Assembly (NCBI RefSeq): GCF_024170505.1 | Contig: NZ_JALJYG010000012.1 | Span: 1 to 64,000, forward strand | Reading direction: 5' to 3' | Length of the DNA: 64,000 nt | From: Methanocalculus alkaliphilus | GTDB lineage: Archaea; Halobacteriota; Methanomicrobia; Methanomicrobiales; Methanocorpusculaceae | Part shown: positions 34,001 through 41,865 of the stretch, piece by piece | Layout of the letters: every line of letters begins with the position of its first letter | How positions within the stretch are numbered: position 1 is the first letter of the stretch | Translations under genes and position numbers: made by a program | Notes under the pieces: model-generated | Databases searched by the model: none | What the model was told of the DNA's origin: nothing | What the model saw: only the letters and a program-made list of their open reading frames with translations

Positions 34001-34101
34001 TCACCGGCATAACGCTTCGTGAGGCCGGCATCTATGGCAGAGGTGCGAGATTTGAGATGCAGGTCCCGAAGGGGGGGTGGACGGCGTCTTCTTCTCCATA
34101 A
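31057..34101 (+). CDS. Response regulator receiver/multi-PAS histidine kinase
   Basis: A 1014-residue soluble sensor kinase. Residues 10-130 are a receiver domain with phosphoacceptor Asp62 in VSDYQMPGG, the switch Thr in FTGKG and Lys in LQKGG. About five PAS domains follow to residue 790, separated by typical ends such as DITERKRAEAALRESEEKF. The kinase part starts with TRHDIQNRIMALQGY, the methanogen-type H box, then the N box FANLLDNSIRYADG and the G boxes WEDDGPGIPDD and GFGKNTGFGLFL. No transmembrane segment is seen, so signals must be cytoplasmic. The ligand is unknown, and no partner regulator lies beside it; the N-terminal receiver may take phosphate from another kinase. Confidence 0.92.
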   Translation: MHPSGTDQVQASLLYVDDEPALLEIGKIYLEKSGGFSVTTALSGEDALRHLADHSFDAIVSDYQMPGGMDGITFLRHLRSAGDETPFIIFTGKGREEVVIEALNGGADFYLQKGGNPKAQFAELSNKILYAISRRRAEERLAHSHDLMHYIIEHNNAAVAVHDRDLRYIFVSQQYLDIYGVTEASVIGRHHYEVFPDLPVKWREIHRKVLAGEGVFSADDDPFPRSDGRTDWTRWECRPWYDSDGSIGGLIVYTEITTERKLAEDELRRKNEELAAAEEEVRSQLEEIITIRDRLTESNEYLENLITHANAPIIVWDQGCRITRFNDALADLTGIAPEDAIGSSPEILFPSDSRAAAMQLIEGATTGETWDAIEIPILNRTGGIRTILWNSASIRSNDGTRIIATIAQGQDITERKRSEEALADEKALLDAIFSSVPGMLYLYDTEGHLIRWNTNHERMTGYSPEELSQMNLMDWFSGDATSQAAVLEGVRRTMEEGFGDAEADLQRKDGTTIPMYFTACPLTLRGIKYFTGMGFDTTRRREAEQSFLLKDAAIESSNNGIAITDLNGILTYVNPAFLSLWGYDSHAEVIGRSATSFWMSEKAAEDVIATEKRDGTWSGELQGRRKDGSPIDIQLSASIVRDASDRPVAMMGSFIDITERKRAEAALRESEEKFRTLFEMMTVGVFYQQSDGTPVDMNSAALRLFGITREQFMGSDSYDPRWKVVSENGDPLPPDQHPSMIALRNGTAVRDTVLGVFNPERDDLVWLLVNATPQFREGETTPYQVFVTMSDITGVKAAEEALHAAHKKLQILSQVTRHDIQNRIMALQGYLILAEELSDHPQQRHYLDEVKRASGIIQDQIAFTGQYEDVGMRKPLWLPLSAMIGIIEKTRIPIRNHCSNLSIFADPMLEKVFANLLDNSIRYADGATGVEIRCEERDGDLLVIWEDDGPGIPDDQKELIFERGFGKNTGFGLFLAVEILSITGITLREAGIYGRGARFEMQVPKGGWTASSSP

Positions 34102-34152
34102 GAAAAGCCTTCAGTACCGTTCAGGCACTTATAGATTCAACCGGGAGAACCC

Positions 34153-34160
34153 AAAAAAAA
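34153..34160 (-). terminator. T-run terminator after FKBP gene
   Basis: Eight A residues on the plus strand give a run of eight T on the minus strand, 17 bases after the FKBP stop codon. It is a plausible archaeal terminator between the convergent FKBP and sensor kinase genes. Confidence 0.5.
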
Positions 34161-34176
34161 GGTGTTTTCTGAATAC

Positions 34177-34605
34177 TCAGAGGATCTCGACCAGCGTCAG
34201 TTCAAAGACGAGGGTCTTTCCTGCAAGAGGATGGTTTGCATCAAGGGTGATGGTCTCATCACCGATCTCACTGATCGTCACCTCGATGACCTGATCCTCT
34301 CCAACCTGCACCTGGAAGCGGTCACCAAGATTCGGGGTGACATCGGGGGGGAACTGGTCTTTTGGGACCGGGAAGATGATCTCATCGTTCCTCTCGCCAT
34401 AGGCACGGTCCGGCGGGATCTCGATCCGCTTCGACTCGCCCGGCTCCATTCCCTCAAGATTCTCATCAAAACCCGGAATGACCTGGCCTGCCCCGATAGT
34501 AAACTCAATCGGCTCACGGTCAAGCGAGGAGTCAAAGACCTCGCCATCTTCAAGTGTTCCGGTGTAGTGGACCCTGACAGAGTCTCCAATTGCTGCTCCT
34601 GTCAT
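34177..34605 (-). CDS. FKBP-type peptidyl-prolyl isomerase
   Basis: A 142-residue archaeal short-type FKBP that speeds proline isomerisation during folding. The N-terminal half has DSVRVHYTGTLEDGEVFDSS, FTIGAGQVIPGFDENLEGM and PPDRAYGERND, the flanks of the isomerase pocket. The inserted-flap chaperone domain of archaeal FKBPs follows (FPVPKDQFPPDV), then the closing strand DANHPLAGKTLVFELTLVEI. There is no signal peptide, so it acts in the cytoplasm. The start at 34605 gives a normal length. It is transcribed alone, divergent from the creatininase gene. Confidence 0.95.
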   Translation of the reverse strand: MTGAAIGDSVRVHYTGTLEDGEVFDSSLDREPIEFTIGAGQVIPGFDENLEGMEPGESKRIEIPPDRAYGERNDEIIFPVPKDQFPPDVTPNLGDRFQVQVGEDQVIEVTISEIGDETITLDANHPLAGKTLVFELTLVEIL

Positions 34606-34707
34606 ATCCCATGAAATTTGGGTCGAGGGTATAAGAAAGAATCCCTATTAACAGTCTTTTAAGAACATTTCAATACATTGATCAACGAGAGCATCCTTTC
34701 AGAATCT

Positions 34708-35466
34708 ATGGAGAAGAATCCCCGTCTCATCCAGCATCTGACTGCAGCCGACTATACCGCCGACCCTTTCCGGATGGTGATCCTCCCGCTCGGCTCACTC
34801 GAGAGCCATGGCGGCCATCTCCCCTTCGGAACCGATGCCCTCACTGCGGCCGCCCTCGCAGATGCGGTTGCAGCAGAGATCCCCGGTGCCGCCGTCCTCC
34901 CGGTCGTCCCCTATGGTGTCTCAGAGCATTACCGGGAGTTTCCGTTCACCATCTCCCTGAGCTTTCAGACTGAGATCACGATCATCACCGATATTCTTGA
35001 GTCGCTACATCGGGAAGGGATCAGGAGGGTCTTCATCCTCAATGGCCATGACGGCAACATCGCACCGATTGAGGTGGCGGCACGGACCGTCAAGGTCAGG
35101 CACCCGGAGATGCGGATCATCGCACTCGGTGCATGGTGGGAGAGTCTTGCCCCCCTTCTCCCTGACGGCTTCTTCGAGGTCTGGGGAGGCCTCGGTCATG
35201 GTGGCGAAGGCGAGATGTCCATCGGCCTTGCCCTCTTCGAGGAGCTCTGCCAGCCGGAACATGCAGAGGGCAGGGTTCCGGATCTCCCGGCGTTTGGGGA
35301 ACTGAAGTGGTGCTTCTCAGAACTGACCGACTGCGGGGCAACAGGGGACCCGACGAAGGGGAGCCGGGAGAAAGGAATGAAGATGAAAGAGGTCCTTGTC
35401 GGAGCAATCGTCTCGATGCTCAATGATGCCATGGAGCGGGACTGGAATTACGGACTGAACGGGTGA
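34708..35466 (+). CDS. Creatininase family amidohydrolase (ArfB-like)
   Basis: A metal-dependent amidohydrolase of the creatininase family. LPLGSLESHGGHLPFGTD carries the first Glu-His-Asp ligands, VFILNGHDGN carries the next His, and GHGGEGEMSIGLALFE the last Glu. In methanogens one family member, ArfB, deformylates the pyrimidine intermediate of riboflavin and F420 synthesis, so that role is possible here; creatinine itself is not a likely substrate. ATG 34708 gives 252 residues; TTG 34678 would add ten residues without an obvious ribosome-binding site. It converges on the TiaS-like gene, the two overlapping by 19 bases at their 3' ends. Confidence 0.8.
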   Translation: MEKNPRLIQHLTAADYTADPFRMVILPLGSLESHGGHLPFGTDALTAAALADAVAAEIPGAAVLPVVPYGVSEHYREFPFTISLSFQTEITIITDILESLHREGIRRVFILNGHDGNIAPIEVAARTVKVRHPEMRIIALGAWWESLAPLLPDGFFEVWGGLGHGGEGEMSIGLALFEELCQPEHAEGRVPDLPAFGELKWCFSELTDCGATGDPTKGSREKGMKMKEVLVGAIVSMLNDAMERDWNYGLNG

Positions 35467-36557
35467 TCCGGGTTTAAGAGGATCTCATCGGCGCATCCCT
35501 GGAGCGAGACTGCAGCAAGCGCCCCGATCACCCCGCGTCCCCCGATGAGCTGGATACCGGCCTCCATTGCCAGGGATTCTGCATCCCCGACAGGTACCGG
35601 CTCCCGCCGCACACGCTCACCAAACCCACGCAGCCCTTCATGCGGGGCCAGCCCTCTCCTGATGGCAATCCCCCACTCGGCTGAAGCAGACTCCCCGGCG
35701 ACGAATGCAATCGCCTGCTTCACGATCCCGGGGATCGCACCCTCCTCTGCTGCCAGCTCGATGAGGCTGCACGAGTTTCCGGCAGTCTTTTCATCGATTC
35801 CCGGATAGAGCATCGCAACCTTATGGGAGATCGGCATCACCCCCTCGCACCTTCCGAGCCGCTGGAGAAGGGCATAAGCAAGGGCAAATGTTGCACCATC
35901 CCCCCTGGAGTCGGTATCATCGATCCCGATGAGAATCCGCTGCAGTGCCTTAGTGTGGACATCTCCCTCAACGATGGTTCCGTTGCGGCGTGTCTCCACA
36001 GAGAGCACCCCCTCAGCACGTGACATCATCTCGGTGAGGGAGTAAGCCGGCCCGCCGAAGGATCGGATCGTCTGAATGATCTGATCACCCTCCCGTCGGA
36101 TTGCGACGACACCGACTGCAGGAAGGGGCGTGATCCCGACCTCTGCATCGACAGATCCGATATGCCCCATCTCACGCAGGAGCGTCCCGTCCCGCCTTAC
36201 ATCGGTCAGGACACCACCGGCACGCCCATGATGGTGTTTACAGAAGGCGGCGCATCCGCTGCTCATACATTCATGATAGATCTCGACGAGGTCGCCGTCG
36301 CAGGTCGAGAAGATCCGTTTACAGATCGTCTGGGGGAGGGCAGTACGAGCGATATACCGTGTGGGTTCCCTCCCCTTGCCCGGCGAGGAGATGATGATGC
36401 ACTCATCCTCGATGAGCCGGTTAATCCAGTCCTGTGCAGTACTTCGGGGGATATCGATCTGCTGCGCAATTTCTGCGATGGTAAAGGATCCCCTGTCCAG
36501 GGTGAGCCGGCGCATGAATGAGAGGATTTTATTTCTCTTCTCAAGAACGCCCGCCAT
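35448..36557 (-). CDS. Winged-helix protein with TiaS/mmp11-like domain
   Basis: A protein of about 369 residues. Residues 1-60 form a winged helix (FTIAEIAQQIDIPRSTAQDW). A Cys/His-rich stretch follows (YHECMSSGCAAFCKHHHG) that may bind metal. The C-terminal part begins ILIGIDDTDSRGDGATFALA, the IDDTD motif shared by the tRNA-Ile agmatinylcytidine synthetase TiaS and methanogenesis marker protein 11. It lacks the TiaS zinc-ribbon tail, so it is probably not TiaS itself. I chose ATG 36557, with AGGAA upstream; an upstream ATG at 36596 is also open. It overlaps the end of homoserine dehydrogenase by 17 bases, suggesting one transcript. Function is unknown. Confidence 0.6.
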   Translation of the reverse strand: MAGVLEKRNKILSFMRRLTLDRGSFTIAEIAQQIDIPRSTAQDWINRLIEDECIIISSPGKGREPTRYIARTALPQTICKRIFSTCDGDLVEIYHECMSSGCAAFCKHHHGRAGGVLTDVRRDGTLLREMGHIGSVDAEVGITPLPAVGVVAIRREGDQIIQTIRSFGGPAYSLTEMMSRAEGVLSVETRRNGTIVEGDVHTKALQRILIGIDDTDSRGDGATFALAYALLQRLGRCEGVMPISHKVAMLYPGIDEKTAGNSCSLIELAAEEGAIPGIVKQAIAFVAGESASAEWGIAIRRGLAPHEGLRGFGERVRREPVPVGDAESLAMEAGIQLIGGRGVIGALAAVSLQGCADEILLNPDHPFSP

Positions 36558-37527
36558 AATAATTCCTGATTGCGATGAGATCGGCGAGGATCGCACTTGC
36601 GGTCGGCTGGGCCCCTGCTCCCCTGCCGATGAAGGTCACGTGCCCTGCCATATCTGTGCAGACCTGTATTGCATTGAGCGTTCCATCCACCACAAGGGGG
36701 TGGTCGAGGGCAAGGACACGGGGTGAGACCCGGATGATCTTTCGTTCCGGGATGATCTCACCGATGAGCCGGACCGTCGATCCCTCATCCTCGGCAAGAT
36801 TGAGGGCCTCAACAGTGACGAGATCGATACCCGAGATATCGACATCAGAGAGGGTGACCTTCATCCCAAGGAGGGTATTTGCCAGGATGACCAGTTTGAT
36901 GGCTGCATCGATTCCTTTGACATCATAGGTCGGATCCGCCTCTGCATACCCGAGATCCCGGGCCTCCTGAAGTGCCTGCTGATAGGTGAGCCCTTCGTCG
37001 CGCATCCGGGTCAGGATGTAGTTGCAGGTGCCGTTTAAGATCCCATAGAGCGACCGGATAGTGTTTCCGGCAAGACCATTGCGAATCCCGTTGATCACCG
37101 GAACCGCTCCGGCGACCGTCGCCTCGTATCCAAGACCAACCCTCTGTTCATCGGCAATCGCTTTGAGCTCATGATACGCAGCGGCGATCGGCCCTTTATT
37201 GGAGGTGACGACATGCCTGCCGGAGAAGAGAACGGATCTGATGAGCGATGTTGCCGGCTCTCCGCCATTGGCATTCGTCGGTGAGGCCTCGACAAGAATA
37301 TCAAATGCACCGGATGCAAGGATATCCGCGGCGCTCTTCCCTTTGATACCACAGATGCCGGTCTCCCTCTTCTTAGCCAGGATCTCTTCGGGGTTGAGCC
37401 CCTCTCCATTGATGATCGCAGATCGCGAGTCCGCAACCGCTGTCAGGGTGAACCCATGGGATGGATCGGCAAGCACCCCGGCAACCCCCTGACCGACTGC
37501 CCCGAATCCTATGATAGCAACCCTCAT
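36541..37527 (-). CDS. hom: Homoserine dehydrogenase
   Basis: This enzyme reduces aspartate semialdehyde to homoserine on the way to threonine and methionine. The 328-residue protein has the nucleotide-binding IIGFGAVGQGVAGVL at the start, NKGPIAAAYHEL with the catalytic Lys region, YEATVAGAVPVINGIRNGL, GILNGTCNYILTRM and EADPTYDVKGIDAAIKL, all diagnostic. It lacks a C-terminal ACT domain; instead a separate ACT protein is encoded immediately upstream with a 4-base overlap, probably providing feedback control. All catalytic parts look intact. Start at 37527 (MRVAIIGFG). Confidence 0.95.
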   Translation of the reverse strand: MRVAIIGFGAVGQGVAGVLADPSHGFTLTAVADSRSAIINGEGLNPEEILAKKRETGICGIKGKSAADILASGAFDILVEASPTNANGGEPATSLIRSVLFSGRHVVTSNKGPIAAAYHELKAIADEQRVGLGYEATVAGAVPVINGIRNGLAGNTIRSLYGILNGTCNYILTRMRDEGLTYQQALQEARDLGYAEADPTYDVKGIDAAIKLVILANTLLGMKVTLSDVDISGIDLVTVEALNLAEDEGSTVRLIGEIIPERKIIRVSPRVLALDHPLVVDGTLNAIQVCTDMAGHVTFIGRGAGAQPTASAILADLIAIRNYYGGRS

Positions 37528-38027
37528 TCCATACCCTCCAGAGGCTCAAGGACCAGAATCTCTTTTCTTGCGGTGACCTCATGCAGGATCGAGATGGCAC
37601 GGCGCATATCCTCGGGAGACTCTGCCCGTATGGTGATCTTTGCCGTGGACGGTTCATTGATCGCCGGCATCACCATATGGAGTTCAGAGACCTCCGCAAA
37701 TCCGGTTTTGTCGATATGATCAACAGTATCAGTCAGATCGGTATGCATCAGGTGTCCGATCATGATCAGGGATCGCTTCTGGTGGAGCCTCTCCTTTCCG
37801 ATACGGACGACGCCACAACCGCGTTCCTGAAGTGTGGCAATTAAGGATTCGAGCTTATGCTCCGGAAGCTCGATGGTGATATCAACGATGAGCGTATTCT
37901 CAGCCGAGGTCCCATCCCGCTGATGGATGATCGTGATGATGTTCCCCCCGATATCAGAGATCGGCTTTAATGCGCCGAGGAGCTGCCCCGGTGTATCCTT
38001 CAGCTCAAGTTTCATCGAGACCCGCAC
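37524..38027 (-). CDS. ACT domain protein, likely regulator of homoserine dehydrogenase
   Basis: A 167-residue protein whose first 75 residues form an ACT domain (KLELKDTPGQLLGALKPISD, then GNIITIIHQRD), the usual amino-acid-binding regulatory fold. A second ACT-like half covers residues 85-160. No catalytic domain is attached. The stop overlaps the start of homoserine dehydrogenase by 4 bases, so the two are made together, and it most likely carries the feedback control, for example by threonine, that is missing from the short dehydrogenase. That pairing is common in methanogens; the ligand is inferred. Confidence 0.85.
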   Translation of the reverse strand: MRVSMKLELKDTPGQLLGALKPISDIGGNIITIIHQRDGTSAENTLIVDITIELPEHKLESLIATLQERGCGVVRIGKERLHQKRSLIMIGHLMHTDLTDTVDHIDKTGFAEVSELHMVMPAINEPSTAKITIRAESPEDMRRAISILHEVTARKEILVLEPLEGME

Positions 38028-38083
38028 GTTATCACACCTATGTGTACGTACTCGTCTGCAGGTGATATAATGATTCGGAGATC

Positions 38084-38090
38084 AAAAAAA
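38084..38090 (-). terminator. T-run terminator after DUF169 gene
   Basis: Seven A residues on the plus strand, three bases after the DUF169 stop codon on the minus strand, give a T7 run in the transcript. It separates this gene from the ACT-hom unit. Confidence 0.45.
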
Positions 38091-38093
38091 GAG

Positions 38094-38807
38094 TTATTTC
38101 TTCGATCCGGCTGCCCCGGTAACAATCGGCAGTGCTGCTGCGATCTCGGCAAGCAGCTCACCCGGAATGCCCATCACCATCTCGCTGTCATCAATTCCTG
38201 AAAACTTCCTTGATCCATCGCATCCTAGTGAGATATTCGGCTCCCCGCTGAGATAGACGGTTGCGGTCGCGTCAGAGCAGACCGACTGAATCCCTGACAT
38301 CTCCGGATACAACCGCCCGCCCATCCGGTACAGGAGACTCTGGGCGGCTTTCAGCATCGCTCTGGGCTCTGCCACGATCAGGACGACATGCGGGGAGAAG
38401 GGGGTTGTTTCAAGCGGGGAATAGAGTGTCGCCCATGTCTCCCCGGAGGGGAGGTGCGGAATGCGGTCGATGGTGCGGCGACAGGCGGCCCAGCTCTCGT
38501 ACTTGCCAAGCCTGAAGTAAAATTCGCCTGATCGAAGCGATGGCGTCCGTTCACGAAGGCCAAGCGCCCAGGCACCACCCATACACTGATGTTTTTCAGC
38601 GGTTGCATAGAAGCATCTCCCCTCCTTCCTGGCCATGGTGACCATCATACAGTGCTTGGTTTCATCACCGATCTCTTCGATTCCCGGAGGAATCTGCTCC
38701 TTCGATCCGGCGAGCTTAATGGCAACCGGGGATCCCTCCATCCCCAGCTCTCTCTTCAAAACAGCTGCTATCTCAGCATAATTCAGATCCGTTCTCATCT
38801 CATCCAT
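38094..38807 (-). CDS. DUF169 family protein
   Basis: A cytoplasmic protein of about 237 residues of the DUF169 family, common in methanogens and without known function. The family signature parts are LGMEGSPVAIKLAG, CMMVTMARKEGRCFYATAEKH, CMGGAWALGL, and the C-terminal SLGCDGSRKFSGIDDSEMVMG. Several conserved Cys residues (CMM, RCF, HQC, SVC, LGC) could bind a metal or cluster. I placed the start at the Met of MDEMRTDLNYAEI (38807), since 40 further upstream codons overlap the NAD kinase gene and look unconserved. It is 40 bases from the NAD kinase stop, so co-transcription is likely. Confidence 0.8.
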   Translation of the reverse strand: MDEMRTDLNYAEIAAVLKRELGMEGSPVAIKLAGSKEQIPPGIEEIGDETKHCMMVTMARKEGRCFYATAEKHQCMGGAWALGLRERTPSLRSGEFYFRLGKYESWAACRRTIDRIPHLPSGETWATLYSPLETTPFSPHVVLIVAEPRAMLKAAQSLLYRMGGRLYPEMSGIQSVCSDATATVYLSGEPNISLGCDGSRKFSGIDDSEMVMGIPGELLAEIAAALPIVTGAAGSKK

Positions 38808-38847
38808 AGATGATAGAGATTCATCGATACAATGATAAAACTGATCA

Positions 38848-39666
38848 TCAGAGACGCCGCAGCTTCTGATCAACCTTCTCAAAGAAGTTCCGTCCCGAAC
38901 TGATGAAGAGGGCCGGCTCCTCCGCACTCCGGACGGTGATGGAGGCGTAGAGTCCGAGTGAACAGATCTCTACACCATCGATGACAAGATGGGCGGGCTT
39001 GTCGCTGTCGAGCCGGATCTCAAAATCCCTCCCGGTTGAGATGAGATGGGGGCGGGATGAGAGCATATAGGGGGCCAGGGGAACGATCAGGACGCCCTCT
39101 ATTCCGGGATCGACAATCGGCCCGCCGGCACTCATCGCATATGCCGTCGAGCCGGTCGGGGTTCCGATGATCATTCCGTCCGCACGGAATGTCTCTGCCA
39201 CGATGCCGTCGATGACGATAGAGAAGCGGAGCATCTTCGCAGGGCGGGTGGTGACGATGAGCGCCTCATTGAGCGCCTCCCCCATCTCTTTGCCATCGAT
39301 CTGGAGGGAGAGACGCATCCTCTCCTCTACGGGAAAGTCTGGCCTCAGGTCTTTGAGGAAGGCAAGTGCATTCTCCGGTTCGAGATCGGCCAGGAACCCG
39401 ACCTCCCCCCGGTTTACCCCGATGATCGGGATCTGCCTCTTCATCTGTGCTACCGTACGAAGGACGGTTCCATCACCGCCGACCGCAACGATCAGGTCAG
39501 CAATATCCTTCGCATCACTGATCGAGACACCGGCCGATCCGAAGATTGCAGCAGATCCCTCCTCAAAGAAGACGGTATGACCTGCCCTGATCAGCTCCTC
39601 ACCAAGATGTTTTGCATATGCAAGGGTATCATCCCGGTCAATCCGGGGGGCAATAATATACCGCAT
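38848..39666 (-). CDS. nadK: NAD kinase
   Basis: NAD kinase phosphorylates NAD to NADP. The 272-residue protein has the GGDGTVLRT motif at about residues 63-71, NRGEVGFLADLEPENA, and the C-terminal NE/D-type segment DGMIIGTPTGSTAYAMSAGGP that binds NAD. There is no extra domain. The phosphatase gene lies directly upstream, its stop at 39670 leaving three bases between them. In Methanocaldococcus the two activities are fused in one protein (NADP phosphatase/NAD kinase), so the pair here probably controls the NAD/NADP balance together. Confidence 0.95.
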   Translation of the reverse strand: MRYIIAPRIDRDDTLAYAKHLGEELIRAGHTVFFEEGSAAIFGSAGVSISDAKDIADLIVAVGGDGTVLRTVAQMKRQIPIIGVNRGEVGFLADLEPENALAFLKDLRPDFPVEERMRLSLQIDGKEMGEALNEALIVTTRPAKMLRFSIVIDGIVAETFRADGMIIGTPTGSTAYAMSAGGPIVDPGIEGVLIVPLAPYMLSSRPHLISTGRDFEIRLDSDKPAHLVIDGVEICSLGLYASITVRSAEEPALFISSGRNFFEKVDQKLRRL

Positions 39667-39669
39667 CAG

Positions 39670-40455
39670 TCACCTCAGGTACTCGATCACTTTCCGGTGA
39701 ATCACCGCATTCGTCGCAATCAGACATCTCCCGACCGAGACATCCTCAGGAAAGCTGACCGGGGTTCCATCCAGACCGGAGACGATCCCTCCTGCCTCAC
39801 TGCAGATGAGCATTCCGGCGACGGCATCGATATTCCGAAGCGTATTTCGAAGATCGACAAACCCATCGATCCGGCCGCAGGCGACGTAACAGAGTTCAAG
39901 TGCCGATGCCCCGAGGAGCCGCCATCGCCGTATCTTCCTGCCAAGCTGCATTGCGCGTTCGGGATCGAACTTCCTGCCGTACAGGCTCATCGCGCTCTCC
40001 TCGAGCTGTGAGATGCCTGAGACTGTAATCGGTGTCCCATTCCGGTATGCACCTCCACCCAGGGCGGCATAGAACTCCTCACCTGAAGCGAGATCCTTGA
40101 CAAACCCTTCGGTGATGATTCCATCCTCAGCATAGGCAAGTGATAGTGCGTAGAAAGGGATGCCGGCAACGGCATTATAGGTGCCATCGATGGGATCGAG
40201 ATAGATCGTGCCCTTTGCACCAGTCAGGGGAATTCGGCCGGACTCTTCACTGATCACCTCTGAACAGATCCCGGCTTCGCGCAATCTGCTGATGACTGAT
40301 TCTTCGGCGATCAGATCGATCAGCTCAGTCGGGGTCTGGTCCGCACCCATCCGGATTATCGCCCCTCCACGCTTCGTACCAACAATATCATCTATTTCAT
40401 CGGCTACAAACCCGCCGATTCGCTGGCACGCATGGAGAAAGGGAGTCTCGATCAT
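39670..40455 (-). CDS. Inositol/fructose-bisphosphate (NADP) phosphatase
   Basis: A 261-residue Mg-dependent phosphatase of the inositol monophosphatase family. Metal and catalytic residues are visible in SEESGR, YLDPIDGTYNAVAGIPFYAL, and near the end GIVSGLDGTPVSFPED. Archaeal members hydrolyse fructose 1,6-bisphosphate and inositol phosphate, and some also NADP. The three-base gap to NAD kinase, and the fusion of the same two domains in other methanogens, make an NADP phosphatase role likely alongside gluconeogenesis. Start at 40455 (MIETPFLHACQ). It is divergent from IF5A. Confidence 0.9.
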   Translation of the reverse strand: MIETPFLHACQRIGGFVADEIDDIVGTKRGGAIIRMGADQTPTELIDLIAEESVISRLREAGICSEVISEESGRIPLTGAKGTIYLDPIDGTYNAVAGIPFYALSLAYAEDGIITEGFVKDLASGEEFYAALGGGAYRNGTPITVSGISQLEESAMSLYGRKFDPERAMQLGRKIRRWRLLGASALELCYVACGRIDGFVDLRNTLRNIDAVAGMLICSEAGGIVSGLDGTPVSFPEDVSVGRCLIATNAVIHRKVIEYLR

Positions 40456-40513
40456 CCTGCGGTGTGTTTATGTTCTCCTGATTCAATAAATTACTCCTGC
40501 GAGAAAGATTACT

Positions 40514-40894
40514 ATGAAAGAACAGACTGAAGTTGGGAAGCTGAGAGAGGGTCGGTATGTTGTCGTTGATGATGAACCATGCAAAATTCAGAGCATCTCT
40601 ATCTCAAAGCCTGGAAAACATGGATCTGCAAAGGCACGGCTTGATGTTGTCGGTATCTTTGACGGCATGAAGCGATCAGTCGTCTCGCCTGTCTCCCAGA
40701 AGATTTATGCACCTATCGTCGAGCGGAAGAGTGCACAGGTGATCACTATTGCAGCAAACACGGTTCAGTTCATGGACATGAAGGAGTTCACAAACTTCGA
40801 ACTGACCCTTGATGATGCCCAGCTCTCACATATCGAGCCTGGAAAGGAAATTCCGTACATCGAGTCTCTTGGCAAGAGAAAGTTAGACATCTGA
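40514..40894 (+). CDS. Archaeal translation factor IF5A
   Basis: aIF5A helps ribosomes make difficult peptide bonds and carries hypusine or deoxyhypusine on one lysine. The 126-residue protein is full length, with the modification loop SKPGKHGSAKARLDVVG at about residues 34-50; the modified Lys is the one in PGKHG. The C-terminal part forms the OB fold (VQFMDMKEFTNFELTL). It lies two bases before agmatinase. Since agmatinase makes putrescine, the precursor of the spermidine used for hypusine, the pair links the factor to its modifier's supply. Confidence 0.96.
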   Translation: MKEQTEVGKLREGRYVVVDDEPCKIQSISISKPGKHGSAKARLDVVGIFDGMKRSVVSPVSQKIYAPIVERKSAQVITIAANTVQFMDMKEFTNFELTLDDAQLSHIEPGKEIPYIESLGKRKLDI

Positions 40895-40896
40895 AT

Positions 40897-41751
40897 ATGC
40901 AGTCTTTTTCAAACTCTCTTTTTGCTGATGCCGAAGCCTCCTACGACGAGGCAGCGTATGTCATCTTTGGTGTTCCGTATGATGCAACGACATCATTCAA
41001 GGCAGGGACACGGGCAGCTCCAAATGCGATCCGTGCGCTATCGTACAATTTCGAGCCCTACATGCCGATGTACGATCTTGAGCTGACCGATATCCCCTTC
41101 GTCGATCTCGGTGATCTCTATCCCGAATGTGATCCGGAAGAGGTCGCAGGCCAGGTCGCGGACACTGTATCGATGATCCTTGGTGACGGAAAATGCCCGG
41201 TGATGCTCGGCGGGGAACACTCCATCACAATCGGTGCTGTTCGCGCGGCAAGGCCGGCATGGTATGTCGTCTGCGATGCCCATCTCGACTTCCAGGATGA
41301 GTACCGGGGGTCACGCTATAACCATGACTGCGTCACCGCCCGTGTCGAGGAGCTGGGTCTCCAGGGTATTATCATCATCGGCGGGCGGAGCGGCTCACGC
41401 GAGGAGTTTCAGCGTGCACGATCCCATCACCTCTTCACAGCCGACCAGGTGCATGACGAGGGGATCGACTCGATTATCAGACGGATCAGGGAACTCATCG
41501 GTGAAGAGAGCCTCTATCTCTCGATCGATGCGGATGCCATCGACTCCTGCCTCACACCCGGTCTTGGAACGCCTGATCCCTTCGGCATGACGCCCCGGGA
41601 TGTCCGGTCCGTCATCAGGGCACTGGCACCACAGGCGGTCGGGTTCGATTACGTCGAGGTCCTCCCCGATGATCAGGGGCAGACGGCGGCTGTTGCAGCA
41701 CATATGATCCGTGAGTTTATCGGCTGCCGGGCAAAGTCCCGTGGAATGTGA
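40897..41751 (+). CDS. speB: Agmatinase
   Basis: Agmatinase hydrolyses agmatine to putrescine and urea in polyamine synthesis. The 284-residue protein carries the ureohydrolase dimanganese ligands: MLGGEHSITIG (His), CDAHLDFQDEY (Asp-x-His-x-Asp) and SIDADAIDSCLTPGLGTPD (Asp-x-Asp). The start is two bases after the IF5A stop, and the two genes should be one transcript. The downstream DUF47 gene starts 114 bases later and probably has its own promoter. All active-site residues are intact. Confidence 0.95.
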   Translation: MQSFSNSLFADAEASYDEAAYVIFGVPYDATTSFKAGTRAAPNAIRALSYNFEPYMPMYDLELTDIPFVDLGDLYPECDPEEVAGQVADTVSMILGDGKCPVMLGGEHSITIGAVRAARPAWYVVCDAHLDFQDEYRGSRYNHDCVTARVEELGLQGIIIIGGRSGSREEFQRARSHHLFTADQVHDEGIDSIIRRIRELIGEESLYLSIDADAIDSCLTPGLGTPDPFGMTPRDVRSVIRALAPQAVGFDYVEVLPDDQGQTAAVAAHMIREFIGCRAKSRGM

Positions 41752-41865
41752 ATGGAAGGGTCTTTCATGATGTCTCTCACACAAAACGAATATCTCTGGT
41801 GGGGAAGAATCATGAACAAATCAAGACCTTTTTATCTTTCAATTACCTTGTAAGAGTGGTGTCTT

